Source of the DNA: CAZRGZ01 sp964599775
Lineage (GTDB): Bacteria; Patescibacteriota; Saccharimonadia; Saccharimonadales; Saccharimonadaceae
NCBI GenBank assembly: GCA_964599775.1
Contig: CAZRGZ010000013.1
Location: 1-13,135 of the forward strand
DNA length: 13,135 bases
Reading direction: 5' to 3'
Shown here in pieces: positions 1 through 7,956 of the stretch (its first letter is position 1; the number at the start of each line of letters is the position of its first letter). Both the position numbers and the translations under genes were made by a program. Under the pieces are notes generated by a model. That model saw only the letters and a list, made by a program, of their open reading frames with translations. It was not told where the DNA came from and made no database searches.

Positions 1-38
1 GGAGTATAGAAGAAGGGATGGAGTGAAGGCAACCACTG

Positions 39-1004
39 CTACCCTTCTTTGTAAAAAGCTTTGCCTTTAACCCGAATATCAATATACTCTGGCGTCCGGC
101 CAGCTGCATCAAAGTACTCTACTGCCTGTCGCATGTCTTCGACTTGCGCAGCTGGGTCACGATCTATATGCATGCGAATGGGGTACTTTTTCCCCTCAAG
201 CTGCACCTCTATACTGCGTGACCCGATACCGGCTGGGATGGTTACCTTTTTCACAATGCCTGTGCCCGTTGACTCTGTTAAACTAACAATTCGCCCTAAG
301 AAGCTGAGGAAACGGTTTGATGCGATGGCTTGCGTTTCTTGCCGCTCGGGAGTAATGCCACTCTGATCTTCAACCAACACTTTAGGTGTAGTAAAATAAT
401 TAGCTGTAAATGATACACCTTCGTCATCAACGAAGTACTGGTGACCACCCACAGTCCACCCAACTATTGGCTGACGTAAACTGATGCGAAAATTATTTGC
501 ACCAATTGCTGGATTGGGCACAATCTGCACTCGAGTAACCTCGGGATGTTTTGTCTGTACATAATCAGTTAATGCATTCTCGCGGAGTGCGAGCTGAAAC
601 CGTTCAATAGGCCGACCACTTAGATATTCTTGAATCGTTTCACTATAAAGTTCAGTATCTGGCGCTTTTTGCACTGCCGGTGTAAATGTGACAGTACCTA
701 TCCGAGCAGTGAATTGTGTTAAAAGCCACAGCAACAACGCCCCACCAAAAAGCACCAACACTAGCAGTCCAAATAGCTTGCGGCGATGGTGTCGCAATTC
801 TTGCGCCTTTAAACGTGGTGATTTTAGCTGCGCCTGGCTTTCTGACGACGATTTTATCTGTGAAGACGTGGAACCAGTCAGCGTGCGGCTGCGCCGAAAG
901 CTATACTCATCTTGCCCCCGCATAAGCTGCGGATTTCGTTTTTCAAGCTCTGCCTGTTGTTTTTTGGCGACTCGCTTTTCCTGCCATTTTTGTAAAATGC
1001 CCAC
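39..1004 (-). CDS. ftsQ: FtsQ/DivIB-type divisome protein
   Basis: Encodes 321 residues with FtsQ/DivIB architecture: a long, basic, polar cytoplasmic N-terminus (residues 1-75, including the motif RRSRTLTGS near 37-45), one membrane helix at about 77-98, then an extracytoplasmic part that would hold the POTRA and beta domains. FtsQ family proteins link early and late divisome proteins through FtsL/FtsB. The start is GTG (1002-1004), 3 nt after the murG stop, with a GGGGAG stretch in the end of murG as a somewhat distant ribosome binding site. It is the last gene of the operon inside the window; ftsA/ftsZ, which usually follow, would lie beyond base 1. Sequence similarity to model FtsQ is weak by eye, so the call rests on topology and position after murG. 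Confidence 0.85.
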   Translation of the reverse strand: MGILQKWQEKRVAKKQQAELEKRNPQLMRGQDEYSFRRSRTLTGSTSSQIKSSSESQAQLKSPRLKAQELRHHRRKLFGLLVLVLFGGALLLWLLTQFTARIGTVTFTPAVQKAPDTELYSETIQEYLSGRPIERFQLALRENALTDYVQTKHPEVTRVQIVPNPAIGANNFRISLRQPIVGWTVGGHQYFVDDEGVSFTANYFTTPKVLVEDQSGITPERQETQAIASNRFLSFLGRIVSLTESTGTGIVKKVTIPAGIGSRSIEVQLEGKKYPIRMHIDRDPAAQVEDMRQAVEYFDAAGRTPEYIDIRVKGKAFYKEG

Positions 1005-1007
1005 CGT

Positions 1008-2351
1008 TTAGTCTTCTCCCCTGCCCTCTTTAGCGACCTCTGTTATCATCTGAGCGACCTCTGTTGTGGCGTGTGGTTTAGCAAAAGCATGCATACGCTT
1101 CCCTATTTTATTGCGCCAAGCTTCATCATCTATAAGCGCCACTATCCCCTGCTCTAGCCGCTGCGGATGGTCACTCAACAGCTCTTCATCGATTACCACG
1201 GCTGCGTCGGCTGCTTCGTAAACTTTCGCATTCTTCGTTTGGTGGTTTCCTGTAAGCATTTTATTCGGCACAATAACTGTGGGTGCGCCAATAGCAGCCA
1301 GTTCGAGCAACGTTGTAGCACCGGCTCGTGTCACCACTACATCGGCCGCCCCGAGTATCATAGCCATCCGAGCATTATCGATAAATGGTAATAGCTGGTA
1401 TTCTACACTTTGTGGCACTTTATGCTTCAGCTCCTCGTACTGCAGTTTACCACTAATATGGACAACTGCTGCCTTTTTAAGAAGCCGGTCACCAATCGCC
1501 ACCATCGCATCATTTATACGCTTTGCACCCAGGCCACCACCAGTGACCACTACTAATGGCCGCCGAAGATCAGGCAGTCCAAGCTCTGCTTTCGCCTCTC
1601 TTTTTTCATCTTTACTAAAAGGGTGAAAATTACGAGCAATGGGAATTCCCACATATAGTGTCTTTTCCTGCGGGTATGGGTAATTCTCAAGGGGCGCACC
1701 AGTCGCAATACGGTCTGCCCATTTTGCTAAAATTCGGTTCGTCAGCCCGGGATGTGCGTCGGAATCATGTATCACCAGCGGGATTTTGAGTAATCGCGCC
1801 GCCATTCCCACCGGCAGACACACAAACCCGCCCTTCGTAAATACCACGTCAGGTCGCCAGGCAAGAAGTTTGAAAACGCTCTGCACAAAGCCAATCCCAA
1901 CAGCAAAAGTATCACGGATATTCTGTAGCAGAGTAGGAATATCCACTAACTGCTTAAAAAGTGACACGCCATGGTAACGCCGTAATTTCCCCGATACAAT
2001 CACTTCAACAGGCAAGTCATCGCTCACTTGCTCCATAATACGGCGAGCTTGTGGCGCAAAGGTTCGGTCACACCAAAAACGAAGTTCAACACTCCCCTTT
2101 TCCTGGCGTCTTACTTCTTCAAGAACGGCGGCGGCTGGCGTGACGTGACCGCCAGACCCTCCGCCCACTGCAAGAATTCTCCACGGCTTTTGCATCGTCG
2201 CATCAGCAAGCTGAGCCTGTTGCTCATGCGATTCTTGACGCAGCCCTGCGTCGCCAGCTCCAGTGCTTCCTCTACGTACGTTTCTGTACGTCTCGGTGCG
2301 CGCTTCGCTGGCGCCTTGTGCTGCGGCCAAGTGCAAAACCCGTGGTCCCAT
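1008..2351 (-). CDS. murG: MurG, lipid II synthase (UDP-GlcNAc transferase), with N-terminal extension
   Basis: Transfers GlcNAc from UDP-GlcNAc to lipid I to make lipid II at the inner face of the membrane. Seen, numbering from the ATG at 2351 (447 aa): the N-terminal glycine loop GGGSGGHV (63-70), HDSDAHPGLTNR (195-206), TGGGLGAKRIND (270-281), the UDP-GlcNAc site RAGATTLLELAAIGAPT (342-358) and HQTKNA (370-375). The glycosyltransferase fold only begins around residue 53, at an internal ATG (2195) that has no ribosome binding site; the ATG at 2351 has GGAGAAAGGA six nt upstream. I therefore prefer 2351, giving an unusual polar extension of about 52 residues and an overlap of about 80 nt with the end of ftsW in another frame. 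If 2195 is right the protein is 395 aa, close to the family length. Followed by ftsQ after 3 nt. Confidence 0.95.
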   Translation of the reverse strand: MGPRVLHLAAAQGASEARTETYRNVRRGSTGAGDAGLRQESHEQQAQLADATMQKPWRILAVGGGSGGHVTPAAAVLEEVRRQEKGSVELRFWCDRTFAPQARRIMEQVSDDLPVEVIVSGKLRRYHGVSLFKQLVDIPTLLQNIRDTFAVGIGFVQSVFKLLAWRPDVVFTKGGFVCLPVGMAARLLKIPLVIHDSDAHPGLTNRILAKWADRIATGAPLENYPYPQEKTLYVGIPIARNFHPFSKDEKREAKAELGLPDLRRPLVVVTGGGLGAKRINDAMVAIGDRLLKKAAVVHISGKLQYEELKHKVPQSVEYQLLPFIDNARMAMILGAADVVVTRAGATTLLELAAIGAPTVIVPNKMLTGNHQTKNAKVYEAADAAVVIDEELLSDHPQRLEQGIVALIDDEAWRNKIGKRMHAFAKPHATTEVAQMITEVAKEGRGED

Positions 2352-3552
2352 CATTATTCCTTTCTCCGTGTGAGGTATAGCGTGAAATCTGAAATACAAG
2401 CCCTAATGCCATCATTATAAACAATAAGCTCGTTCCACCAAAACTTAACAGCGGCAAGGTGATACCCGTGAGGGGTAAAACACCAATCATAGCACCAATA
2501 TTAACAATTATATGTACACTCAGCCAGCCAAATACACCGGCCACTATTAGTTTCATGGGCGGGTCAAAAATATTATCCATAATATTGAGAATCCGCAGTA
2601 GCAGGGCGACAAAAAGCGCAATGAGCGCAAGTAGCCCCACGAAACCGAAGAGCTCCCCCATTATGGCAAAGATTGAATCGTTCACAGCTTCAGGTACATA
2701 GCCAAAAGCCGAAACACTGTTACCCAGCCCCACACCAAAAAAGCCCCCCGAACCAATGGCAATCTTGGCTTGATTAATATGATAGCTCGTGTCGCCAGTA
2801 TCACTGGAAGGATTCAGAAACGCCGCTACCCGTTCCATACGGTGCGGGGCAATAATAATCATCAATATACCCAATACAGCCACGAGGCCAAGCGCCATAA
2901 GCCCAAACCGTTTATTAATACCTGCAACAAAAAGCATCGTCGCAATTACCCCTACCAACGAAATGCCCGTTCCCAGGTCGCGCTGCGCGATAATAATAAA
3001 GAATAACGCAACCCCGACTACCACCGCGAGTGGAATCATTGTTTCCTGTAGGTCGTTCACTTTCCCTTGAATCATTCGCCGTCCTAAAAATACTGCGACA
3101 AATAGCATGAGGCCAAATTTCAACAGTTCAGCTGGCTGAAAGGTAACGAAACCGAAATTAAACCAGCGGCACGCTCCGAGCGTACATAGCGCCAGCGGTG
3201 CTTGCACCATCCCTAAAATTACCAATATAACACAAGCCGCAAACGCCACAAGCAACAGCTTCGTTGCATACTTTTTCCAAAACTCAATAGGGAGCGCTGC
3301 TGCCACGCCAAAAGCAACCAAACCAAACAGCAAGTACAGCAATTGCCGCTGCATAAAGTGCACTTGGTCTAATGACTCCCCACCGCCCGCGTTAATCAGC
3401 TCCACACGAGCGGGGCTAATGGCGTACAACACCACAACACCTAGCAGCACCAGAATGCCCATATACATGACAATCTGATAATCAGGCCGGTGGCGTCGTA
3501 CCAGCCCTTTGACGCTTTCACTTACTTCAGCTACGCGTCGCCGTGTATTCAT
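2272..3552 (-). CDS. ftsW: FtsW, SEDS-family septal peptidoglycan glycosyltransferase
   Basis: SEDS polymerase that works with the class B PBP (ftsI here) to polymerise lipid II at the septum. The 426-residue protein is highly hydrophobic with about ten membrane segments. Visible motifs (from the ATG at 3552): FQPAELLKF (138-146), QAKIAIGSGGFFGVGLG (261-277), NDSIFAIMGELFG (291-303) containing the Asp (D292) that corresponds to the SEDS catalytic Asp, and TGITLPLLSFGGTS (362-375). The tail after the last helix is hydrophilic and arginine-rich. A reading frame extends upstream to 3621, but the ATG at 3552 forms a TAATG junction with the mraY stop and has AGGAGGG about 12 nt upstream, pointing to translational coupling. 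The last 80 nt overlap the start of murG. Confidence 0.95.
   Translation of the reverse strand: MNTRRRVAEVSESVKGLVRRHRPDYQIVMYMGILVLLGVVVLYAISPARVELINAGGGESLDQVHFMQRQLLYLLFGLVAFGVAAALPIEFWKKYATKLLLVAFAACVILVILGMVQAPLALCTLGACRWFNFGFVTFQPAELLKFGLMLFVAVFLGRRMIQGKVNDLQETMIPLAVVVGVALFFIIIAQRDLGTGISLVGVIATMLFVAGINKRFGLMALGLVAVLGILMIIIAPHRMERVAAFLNPSSDTGDTSYHINQAKIAIGSGGFFGVGLGNSVSAFGYVPEAVNDSIFAIMGELFGFVGLLALIALFVALLLRILNIMDNIFDPPMKLIVAGVFGWLSVHIIVNIGAMIGVLPLTGITLPLLSFGGTSLLFIMMALGLVFQISRYTSHGERNNDGTTGFALGRSTRRQRSAHRDVQKRT
2358..2367 (-). promoter_or_regulatory. Ribosome binding site that decides the murG start
   Basis: On the minus strand GGAGAAAGGA lies 6 nt before the second ATG of an ATGATG pair (2351) and 3 nt before the first (2354). 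No comparable site precedes the internal ATG at 2195. It sits inside the ftsW coding region. Confidence 0.6.
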
Positions 3553-4592
3553 TAGCGAATATGCCCTCCTGCTATAGCGATTACGAGACCAATAAAGCCA
3601 ACCACTTGGGCTATTACCCAAAACCGCATCGTCACTTTCGTTTCTGGCCAGCCAATTGCTTCAAAATGGTGGTGAATCGGGGCCGACTGGAATATTTTGC
3701 GTTTGAAAATTTTCTTACTTAAAATTTGTATCAGGCTTGAACCTGCTTCAATTACAAACAAAAAGCCGATAATCGGCAATAGGAATAACGTGTCAGTCAG
3801 CATGGCCACCACACCCAGCGCGGTACCAAGTGCAAACGAGCCAACATCACCCATAAAGAACCGGGCGGGGTAAATATTAAACCACAAATAGCTAAACAGG
3901 GCACCAATTACTGTAAAACAAAAGCCTGCGATACCAAAGTTGCCCTGCAATAAAGCAATCACACCAAAGACACCAAACGCCGTTGCGAGTAACCCGCCAG
4001 CCAGCCCATCCAGGCCATCGCTAATATTAACCGCATTACTAGTAGCTACCACGGCAAGCGCAAACAGAGGAATAATTAAGGCACCGAGATGGAAGTCTCC
4101 CACAAACGGTACGTGAATATCGGTATAGCCAAGCCGGGCAAAAAAGAACCAAGCCAACCCCAGTGCAATGGCGGTGATCATAGCGAATTTAACGCTCGAG
4201 CGCAGCCCCTTCACGCCGCCACCCAGCCCGCGAATATTAATAATATCATCCAGCAGCCCCACAAAACCGCCCCCTACCAATGCTGCGAGCGGCAACCAAG
4301 TTTGATTACGATCAAGGTTAAATACCATAGTAATGGCAACAATGGCAATAACCGTCACCATGCCAGCCATTGTCGGAATGTTGCGCTTAAACTTTTCAGC
4401 GTGCAGCTTGGTAAATACTTTTAGTTTTTCGCCTGTGGTACTGGTGCTGCGCTGCTTCTTCCAGAATTTATATCGGTAGGCAGCAAAGGTATATATCGGC
4501 GTTAACATCATGGCTATCAAAAAAGCCCCCACGCTCAAACCAAACACTTTCAAAAGTTCGGTAGTTAGTTGTGCAAAAGTGATTAATTCCAT
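3552..4592 (-). CDS. mraY: MraY, phospho-N-acetylmuramoyl-pentapeptide transferase
   Basis: Makes lipid I by moving phospho-MurNAc-pentapeptide from UDP onto undecaprenyl phosphate in the cytoplasmic membrane. The 346-residue polytopic protein has the diagnostic family residues: the DD pair (D115, D116) in VGLLDDIINI, SNAVNISDGLDGLAGG (185-200), FFMGDVGSFALG (245-256) and the signature HHHFE (307-311). KFKRNIPTMAG (67-77) corresponds to the usual PTMGG region with an Ala change. Start ATG at 4592 is preceded by AAAGGGA 4 nt upstream; the gap from ftsI is 11 nt and the stop overlaps the ftsW start by one base (TAATG). In the classical dcw order mraY lies between murF and murD; both are absent here. 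Confidence 0.97.
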   Translation of the reverse strand: MELITFAQLTTELLKVFGLSVGAFLIAMMLTPIYTFAAYRYKFWKKQRSTSTTGEKLKVFTKLHAEKFKRNIPTMAGMVTVIAIVAITMVFNLDRNQTWLPLAALVGGGFVGLLDDIINIRGLGGGVKGLRSSVKFAMITAIALGLAWFFFARLGYTDIHVPFVGDFHLGALIIPLFALAVVATSNAVNISDGLDGLAGGLLATAFGVFGVIALLQGNFGIAGFCFTVIGALFSYLWFNIYPARFFMGDVGSFALGTALGVVAMLTDTLFLLPIIGFLFVIEAGSSLIQILSKKIFKRKIFQSAPIHHHFEAIGWPETKVTMRFWVIAQVVGFIGLVIAIAGGHIR

Positions 4593-4603
4593 TTTTCCCT
4601 TTC

Positions 4604-6352
4604 TTATCGTGGTTGCAATTTCAAATAATCTATCATCCAGTTCGAAATATCACCAAAAATCGGAGCAGCCGCTACTGTTCCCGCGTACCCCGGTAGTTTT
4701 GAGTCTTTCACTTGTACCATTATGACATATTCAGGCTTATCTGTCCCCCCAAATCCAAGATAGGTACCGATAGAATTATCATCAGTGTACTCCCCTGTTT
4801 CTGGGTCAATAATCTGGGAGGTCCCGGTTTTCCCCCCTACCATGTATCCCTCTTTATCGGCCTCGCCAAGCGCGCCGTCTTGTCGTGCTTTATGTATCAT
4901 TTCACGAAGCGTACGCGACGCCTCCTCGCTCAAAACACCCTCTTTCAGAACCTTTGGTTTTTCTTCTTTCAGTTGATCGCCTTCTTTCACACCAGCGACG
5001 AGGTGCGGTTGGTAGTAAGTACCTCCATTAATGGCGGCCGAAAATGCACCCGCTACCTGTACCATAGTGGTATCCATACCCTGGCCAAAGCTCATGTTGG
5101 CGTAGCGAACAATATTCCCTTGCACTTCATCCGGGCTAATTATAGTCCCCGCCGCTTCACCTGCTTGTTCGATGCCGGTTTTTTTGCCGAATAAGTAATT
5201 ATTTGTAAAATATTCATACAGCGTTTTGCGTGCCTGATAATTCAGCTCGCCACCACCTAATTGTTGTAAAATATATACCATGCCGGTATTTAGTGAATAG
5301 TGCAAAGCATCCTGAATGGTGGTAGTACCCAGGCTCTGGGAGCGAATGGCATTATGGATATCGGTATCCGCAACCCGTACTGTCCCCGTATTATGGTATG
5401 AAGAATTAGGGGTAATTTTACCGGTATCCAATCCTACACCCGTCGTTAGCGTTTTAATAACTGACCCTGCTTCGTAGGGCTCGCTAACTACTTTGTTACG
5501 AAATACCTCGTAATCCTCTACTTCATTGTATTTACCAGGATGGTAACTGGGGAAATTAGCCATTGCCAGTACACTGCCTTCACTAGGGTCCATAACTATC
5601 ACGCTCCCTTGCGTTGCCTGTACCTTTTTTAAACCTTCTTGCAGCGCTTTTTCAACATATGCTTGCACACCACGGTCAATTGTGAGCACTAAATCATCAC
5701 CATCTTTGGCGGGGATACGCGTATCGTTTTCCCCAATTGTTAAAGGAATGCGGCGAACATCAGTAACAGCCTCAAGCCGCCCATCTTCGCCGCTAAGACG
5801 ATCGTTTAAAGCCGCCTCGATGCCATATTGCCCTTCGCCTTCATGATCAACAAAACCCAGTAGCTGCGCCGCCATATCTCCCTCAGGATAGACGCGTTGT
5901 TCACTTTCTTGCAAGCCAACCCCGGCCAAATCCTCTTTCTTAATCATCTCAGCTTGTTCCCGGCTGAGACCTTTTGCCATAACATGATACCGAGAGTTTT
6001 TATTGTCTAAACCATCTGCAAAATTCTCCAATACATTCCCCCCGGCAATGCGCTGCATAGCTTCAACAATCTTTTCTGGTTCCTGCACTTCGTGCGGATC
6101 AGCAAAGGCAACATAAACAGGCTCGTTGAGCACTAATGGTACTGTTTTATTGTCTTCTTGCATGTATAACTTACCACGTTTTGCAGGGATAGTAAGTTTC
6201 GCAACTTGCGATTCTTCGGCAAGCGCCCGATAATGGCCGTGCTGCACTACTTGCAGAATAAATAACTGAACCACAAAAATGACCATTATCGCTAATAGCC
6301 CTACAGCAAGTGCCTGAGAACGACCGGAATGATTTTGTAATTTTAGCTTCAT
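4604..6352 (-). CDS. ftsI: FtsI/PBP2-type class B penicillin-binding protein
   Basis: Septal transpeptidase that cross-links peptidoglycan made by FtsW. Numbering from ATG 6352 (582 aa): short cytoplasmic N-terminus, one membrane helix at about 13-37, a PBP dimerisation/pedestal region (about 50-220, with YGIEAALNDRLSG at 176-188), then the transpeptidase domain with all three active-site motifs: SVIK (serine 297), SLN (353-355) and KTGTS (508-512). No PASTA domains follow; the protein ends soon after the transpeptidase fold. An upstream in-frame ATG/TTG (6382/6385) exists, but ATG 6352 has CAGGAG just upstream and gives the usual short cytoplasmic head, so it is preferred. Lies 112 nt after ftsL and 11 nt before mraY. 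Confidence 0.95.
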   Translation of the reverse strand: MKLKLQNHSGRSQALAVGLLAIMVIFVVQLFILQVVQHGHYRALAEESQVAKLTIPAKRGKLYMQEDNKTVPLVLNEPVYVAFADPHEVQEPEKIVEAMQRIAGGNVLENFADGLDNKNSRYHVMAKGLSREQAEMIKKEDLAGVGLQESEQRVYPEGDMAAQLLGFVDHEGEGQYGIEAALNDRLSGEDGRLEAVTDVRRIPLTIGENDTRIPAKDGDDLVLTIDRGVQAYVEKALQEGLKKVQATQGSVIVMDPSEGSVLAMANFPSYHPGKYNEVEDYEVFRNKVVSEPYEAGSVIKTLTTGVGLDTGKITPNSSYHNTGTVRVADTDIHNAIRSQSLGTTTIQDALHYSLNTGMVYILQQLGGGELNYQARKTLYEYFTNNYLFGKKTGIEQAGEAAGTIISPDEVQGNIVRYANMSFGQGMDTTMVQVAGAFSAAINGGTYYQPHLVAGVKEGDQLKEEKPKVLKEGVLSEEASRTLREMIHKARQDGALGEADKEGYMVGGKTGTSQIIDPETGEYTDDNSIGTYLGFGGTDKPEYVIMVQVKDSKLPGYAGTVAAAPIFGDISNWMIDYLKLQPR

Positions 6353-6464
6353 AGTCTCCTGAGCTTCAGTATAGATCCTCATCAATGCCAGCTGCCCCTT
6401 TTGGGTGAGCCGGTGGCTTTACCAACTCCAGTTTGGCAAAAATACAGGGGTCGATGAGCGAGAG

Positions 6465-6818
6465 TTAGTTGCGAACATATTCAGCTGAAGAAGGTTCAGC
6501 CATGTTTTTTGCCACATTGCTTTCTTCAACTCGTTCCATCGCCTGTAAACGAGCATTTTCTACTTCCAAATTTTCTTTTTGGCTGACAAGTTCACTTCTT
6601 TTTGCTTCAAGATCGCTCAGCTCGTATCCATAAGTACTTGTTTTCGTAATCTGTGTCAAGTATATGAGCCCCAGCACAGCTATCATGAGAGCAACAAGCA
6701 CCGTGTGTGTCACAGGGCCAAGTTTTGCAGCAGAAGTTTTAAACCCAACTGTATTTTGGTTGCGCCGCCATCGTTCTGGCTGTGCCCGCCGCGAAGTGAA
6801 ATATATGTTTTGAGACAT
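6465..6818 (-). CDS. ftsL: FtsL-like septum assembly protein (single-pass, coiled coil)
   Basis: The 117-residue protein has a basic N-terminus (RRAQPERWRRNQ, 10-21), one membrane helix at about 37-56, and then a heptad-like coiled coil (about 66-95, LEAKRSELVSQKENLEVENARLQAM). This is the FtsL/FtsB (DivIC) layout; such proteins form a trimer with FtsQ and activate FtsWI. No strong sequence signature is visible, so the name rests on topology, size and the position between rsmH and ftsI where ftsL always sits. The ATG at 6818 has only a weak ribosome binding site (AAGAGATGG). After the TAA stop the same frame stays open for 35 more codons, to a TGA near 6360, which may be chance. Confidence 0.8.
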   Translation of the reverse strand: MSQNIYFTSRRAQPERWRRNQNTVGFKTSAAKLGPVTHTVLVALMIAVLGLIYLTQITKTSTYGYELSDLEAKRSELVSQKENLEVENARLQAMERVEESNVAKNMAEPSSAEYVRN

Positions 6819-6858
6819 GTGGTGCCATCTCTTGTTTATTTTTTATTTGTTTTTTGCT

Positions 6859-6887
6859 GGCCCGCCCCTACTCAAAGGGGCGGAGCC
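6859..6887 (-). other. Strong GC hairpin in the rsmH-ftsL gap
   Basis: CCGCCCCT (6862-6869) and AGGGGCGG (6876-6883) are perfectly complementary around a 6-nt loop, and GGC/GCC extends the stem past one bulged base to 11 bp. On the minus strand it is followed by AGCAAAAAAC rather than a T-run, so it is not an intrinsic terminator for the operon. It sits about 40 nt before the ftsL start and might limit readthrough, protect the transcript, or mark a processing site. Confidence 0.6.
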
Positions 6888-6906
6888 GATTCAGCACTAG
6901 GACACG

Positions 6907-6921
6907 TTCCGCCTAGCGGAA
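6907..6921 (-). other. Small hairpin carrying the stop codon of a short ORF
   Basis: TTCCGC and GCGGAA form a perfect 6-bp stem around the three bases 6913-6915, which on the minus strand read TAG, the stop of the short ORF at 6913-6972. A ribosome ending there would open this hairpin. Confidence 0.45.
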
Positions 6922-6972
6922 GTGCACCTGTACTTTTGTTGCACGAGACTTGTTAACTACCTGGATTGGCAT
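6913..6972 (-). CDS. Possible 19-codon leader ORF between rsmH and ftsL
   Basis: An ATG at 6972 is preceded by AAAGGGG with 6 nt spacing, the clearest ribosome binding site in this stretch. It opens a 19-codon frame (MPIQVVNKSRATKVQVHFR) ending at TAG 6913-6915. The peptide is basic and matches no family I recognise. It lies 21 nt after the rsmH stop and 94 nt before ftsL, whose own ribosome site is weak. It could be a small protein, a leader peptide acting with the two hairpins that follow, or a chance ORF. Confidence 0.3.
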   Translation of the reverse strand: MPIQVVNKSRATKVQVHFR

Positions 6973-6993
6973 AACTTGCCCCTTTCTTGTTTT

Positions 6994-7917
6994 TTATTTT
7001 TTCACAGCAACCCGAAGCTTTGCACTTCGAGCACGCGGATTGTGAACATCTTCTTGTGCACCACTGATCGGTTTTTTCGTTAGGAGCTCGAGCTCAGCTT
7101 CGTAGCCTGCCTGTGCTTGTTCAGTAAAATACCGTTTCACCAGCCTATCTTCTAGGCTGTGGAAGCTAATCACCCCTACCCTGCCGCCAGGTACGAGCAA
7201 TTTTGGCAAAAGCGGCAATACCTGCTCTACTTGCTCGAGCTCACGATTCAGCGCGATGCGCAGTGCTTGAAAAGTACGCGTAGCCGGATGAATTTTAGTT
7301 CGTGGGCCACGATGTGCATTAACAATAACAGAAGCAAGTTCGTCTGTCGTTTGCAGAGGTCGCGCCGCTTTGATTGCCTCAGCGTAACGCTGAGCAACCT
7401 TATATGGTTCTTCACCATACCTGTAAATAATACGCACAAGCTCTTCTAGCGAATATGTATTCACTAAGTCAGCTGCAGTCGTATTTTCACGCCGATCCAT
7501 ACGCATGTCTAATGGACCACTCTGCAAAAAGGAAAACCCTCGCTCTGCCCTGTCAAGTTGCGGTGACGACACCCCCAAATCAACAAGAACCATAGCAAAC
7601 TGCTCACCTGCCTCTACTAGAGACAATGCGGCAGTTAAAAAGTCCGAATGAATCAGGCGTGCACCCGCTGCTACCAATGGTTGCAACTCTTGCACTGCCA
7701 TTTCATCTCTATCGACCAACGTCGCTAAATGCGCGTCGCCAATACGAGCTATAAACTCACGCGCATGCCCACCATAGCCAGCAGTCAGGTCGAGATACGA
7801 CTCACCCTGCTGTGGTGCCAGTAGACGCACGCTTGCTTCTAGCAAAACCGGAATATGCAACGAGTACCTTTCGGTAGTCGCGCCATGGAGTTGTTGTGGT
7901 GGTTGTTTTTTACTCAT
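6994..7917 (-). CDS. rsmH: RsmH (MraW), 16S rRNA C1402 N4-methyltransferase
   Basis: SAM-dependent methyltransferase acting on the 16S rRNA decoding site (C1402). The 307-residue length is normal for the family. Motifs: HIPVLLEASVRLL (21-33), the SAM-binding stretch YLDLTAGYGGHAREFIARIG (41-60), LVDLGVSSPQLDRAERGFSF (110-129) followed by the DMRMD motif (137-141), the insert domain with TKIHPATRTFQALRIALNRE (206-225), and VGVISFHSLEDRLVKRYF (247-264). The ATG at 7917 has no evident ribosome binding site of its own; a 7-codon upstream ORF with TAAGG ends across it, so translation may be coupled. Preceded by the 350-nt gap after mraZ that holds the long inverted repeat. Confidence 0.97.
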   Translation of the reverse strand: MSKKQPPQQLHGATTERYSLHIPVLLEASVRLLAPQQGESYLDLTAGYGGHAREFIARIGDAHLATLVDRDEMAVQELQPLVAAGARLIHSDFLTAALSLVEAGEQFAMVLVDLGVSSPQLDRAERGFSFLQSGPLDMRMDRRENTTAADLVNTYSLEELVRIIYRYGEEPYKVAQRYAEAIKAARPLQTTDELASVIVNAHRGPRTKIHPATRTFQALRIALNRELEQVEQVLPLLPKLLVPGGRVGVISFHSLEDRLVKRYFTEQAQAGYEAELELLTKKPISGAQEDVHNPRARSAKLRVAVKK

Positions 7918-7933
7918 AAACGTCTGCTTTCAT
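7910..7933 (-). CDS. Possible 7-codon upstream ORF overlapping the rsmH start
   Basis: ATG at 7933, preceded by TAAGG at 4 nt spacing, reads MKADVYE and stops at TAA 7912-7910, a few bases inside rsmH. rsmH itself lacks a visible ribosome site, so termination and re-initiation here could deliver ribosomes to it. The ORF is very short and could be chance. Confidence 0.25.
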   Translation of the reverse strand: MKADVYE

Positions 7934-7956
7934 AATACCTTATGAAGCGTCGGTTT

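Noticed and set aside
61..366. Plus-strand ORFs opposite the dcw genes (also 688-1011, 2028-2420, 4712-5194, 6579-6956 and others)
   Set aside because: They lie antisense to well-supported genes, have no ribosome sites and no family motifs; typical shadow frames.
6859..6887. Intrinsic terminator between rsmH and ftsL
   Set aside because: Strong stem, but an A-rich rather than T-rich stretch follows on the transcribed strand.
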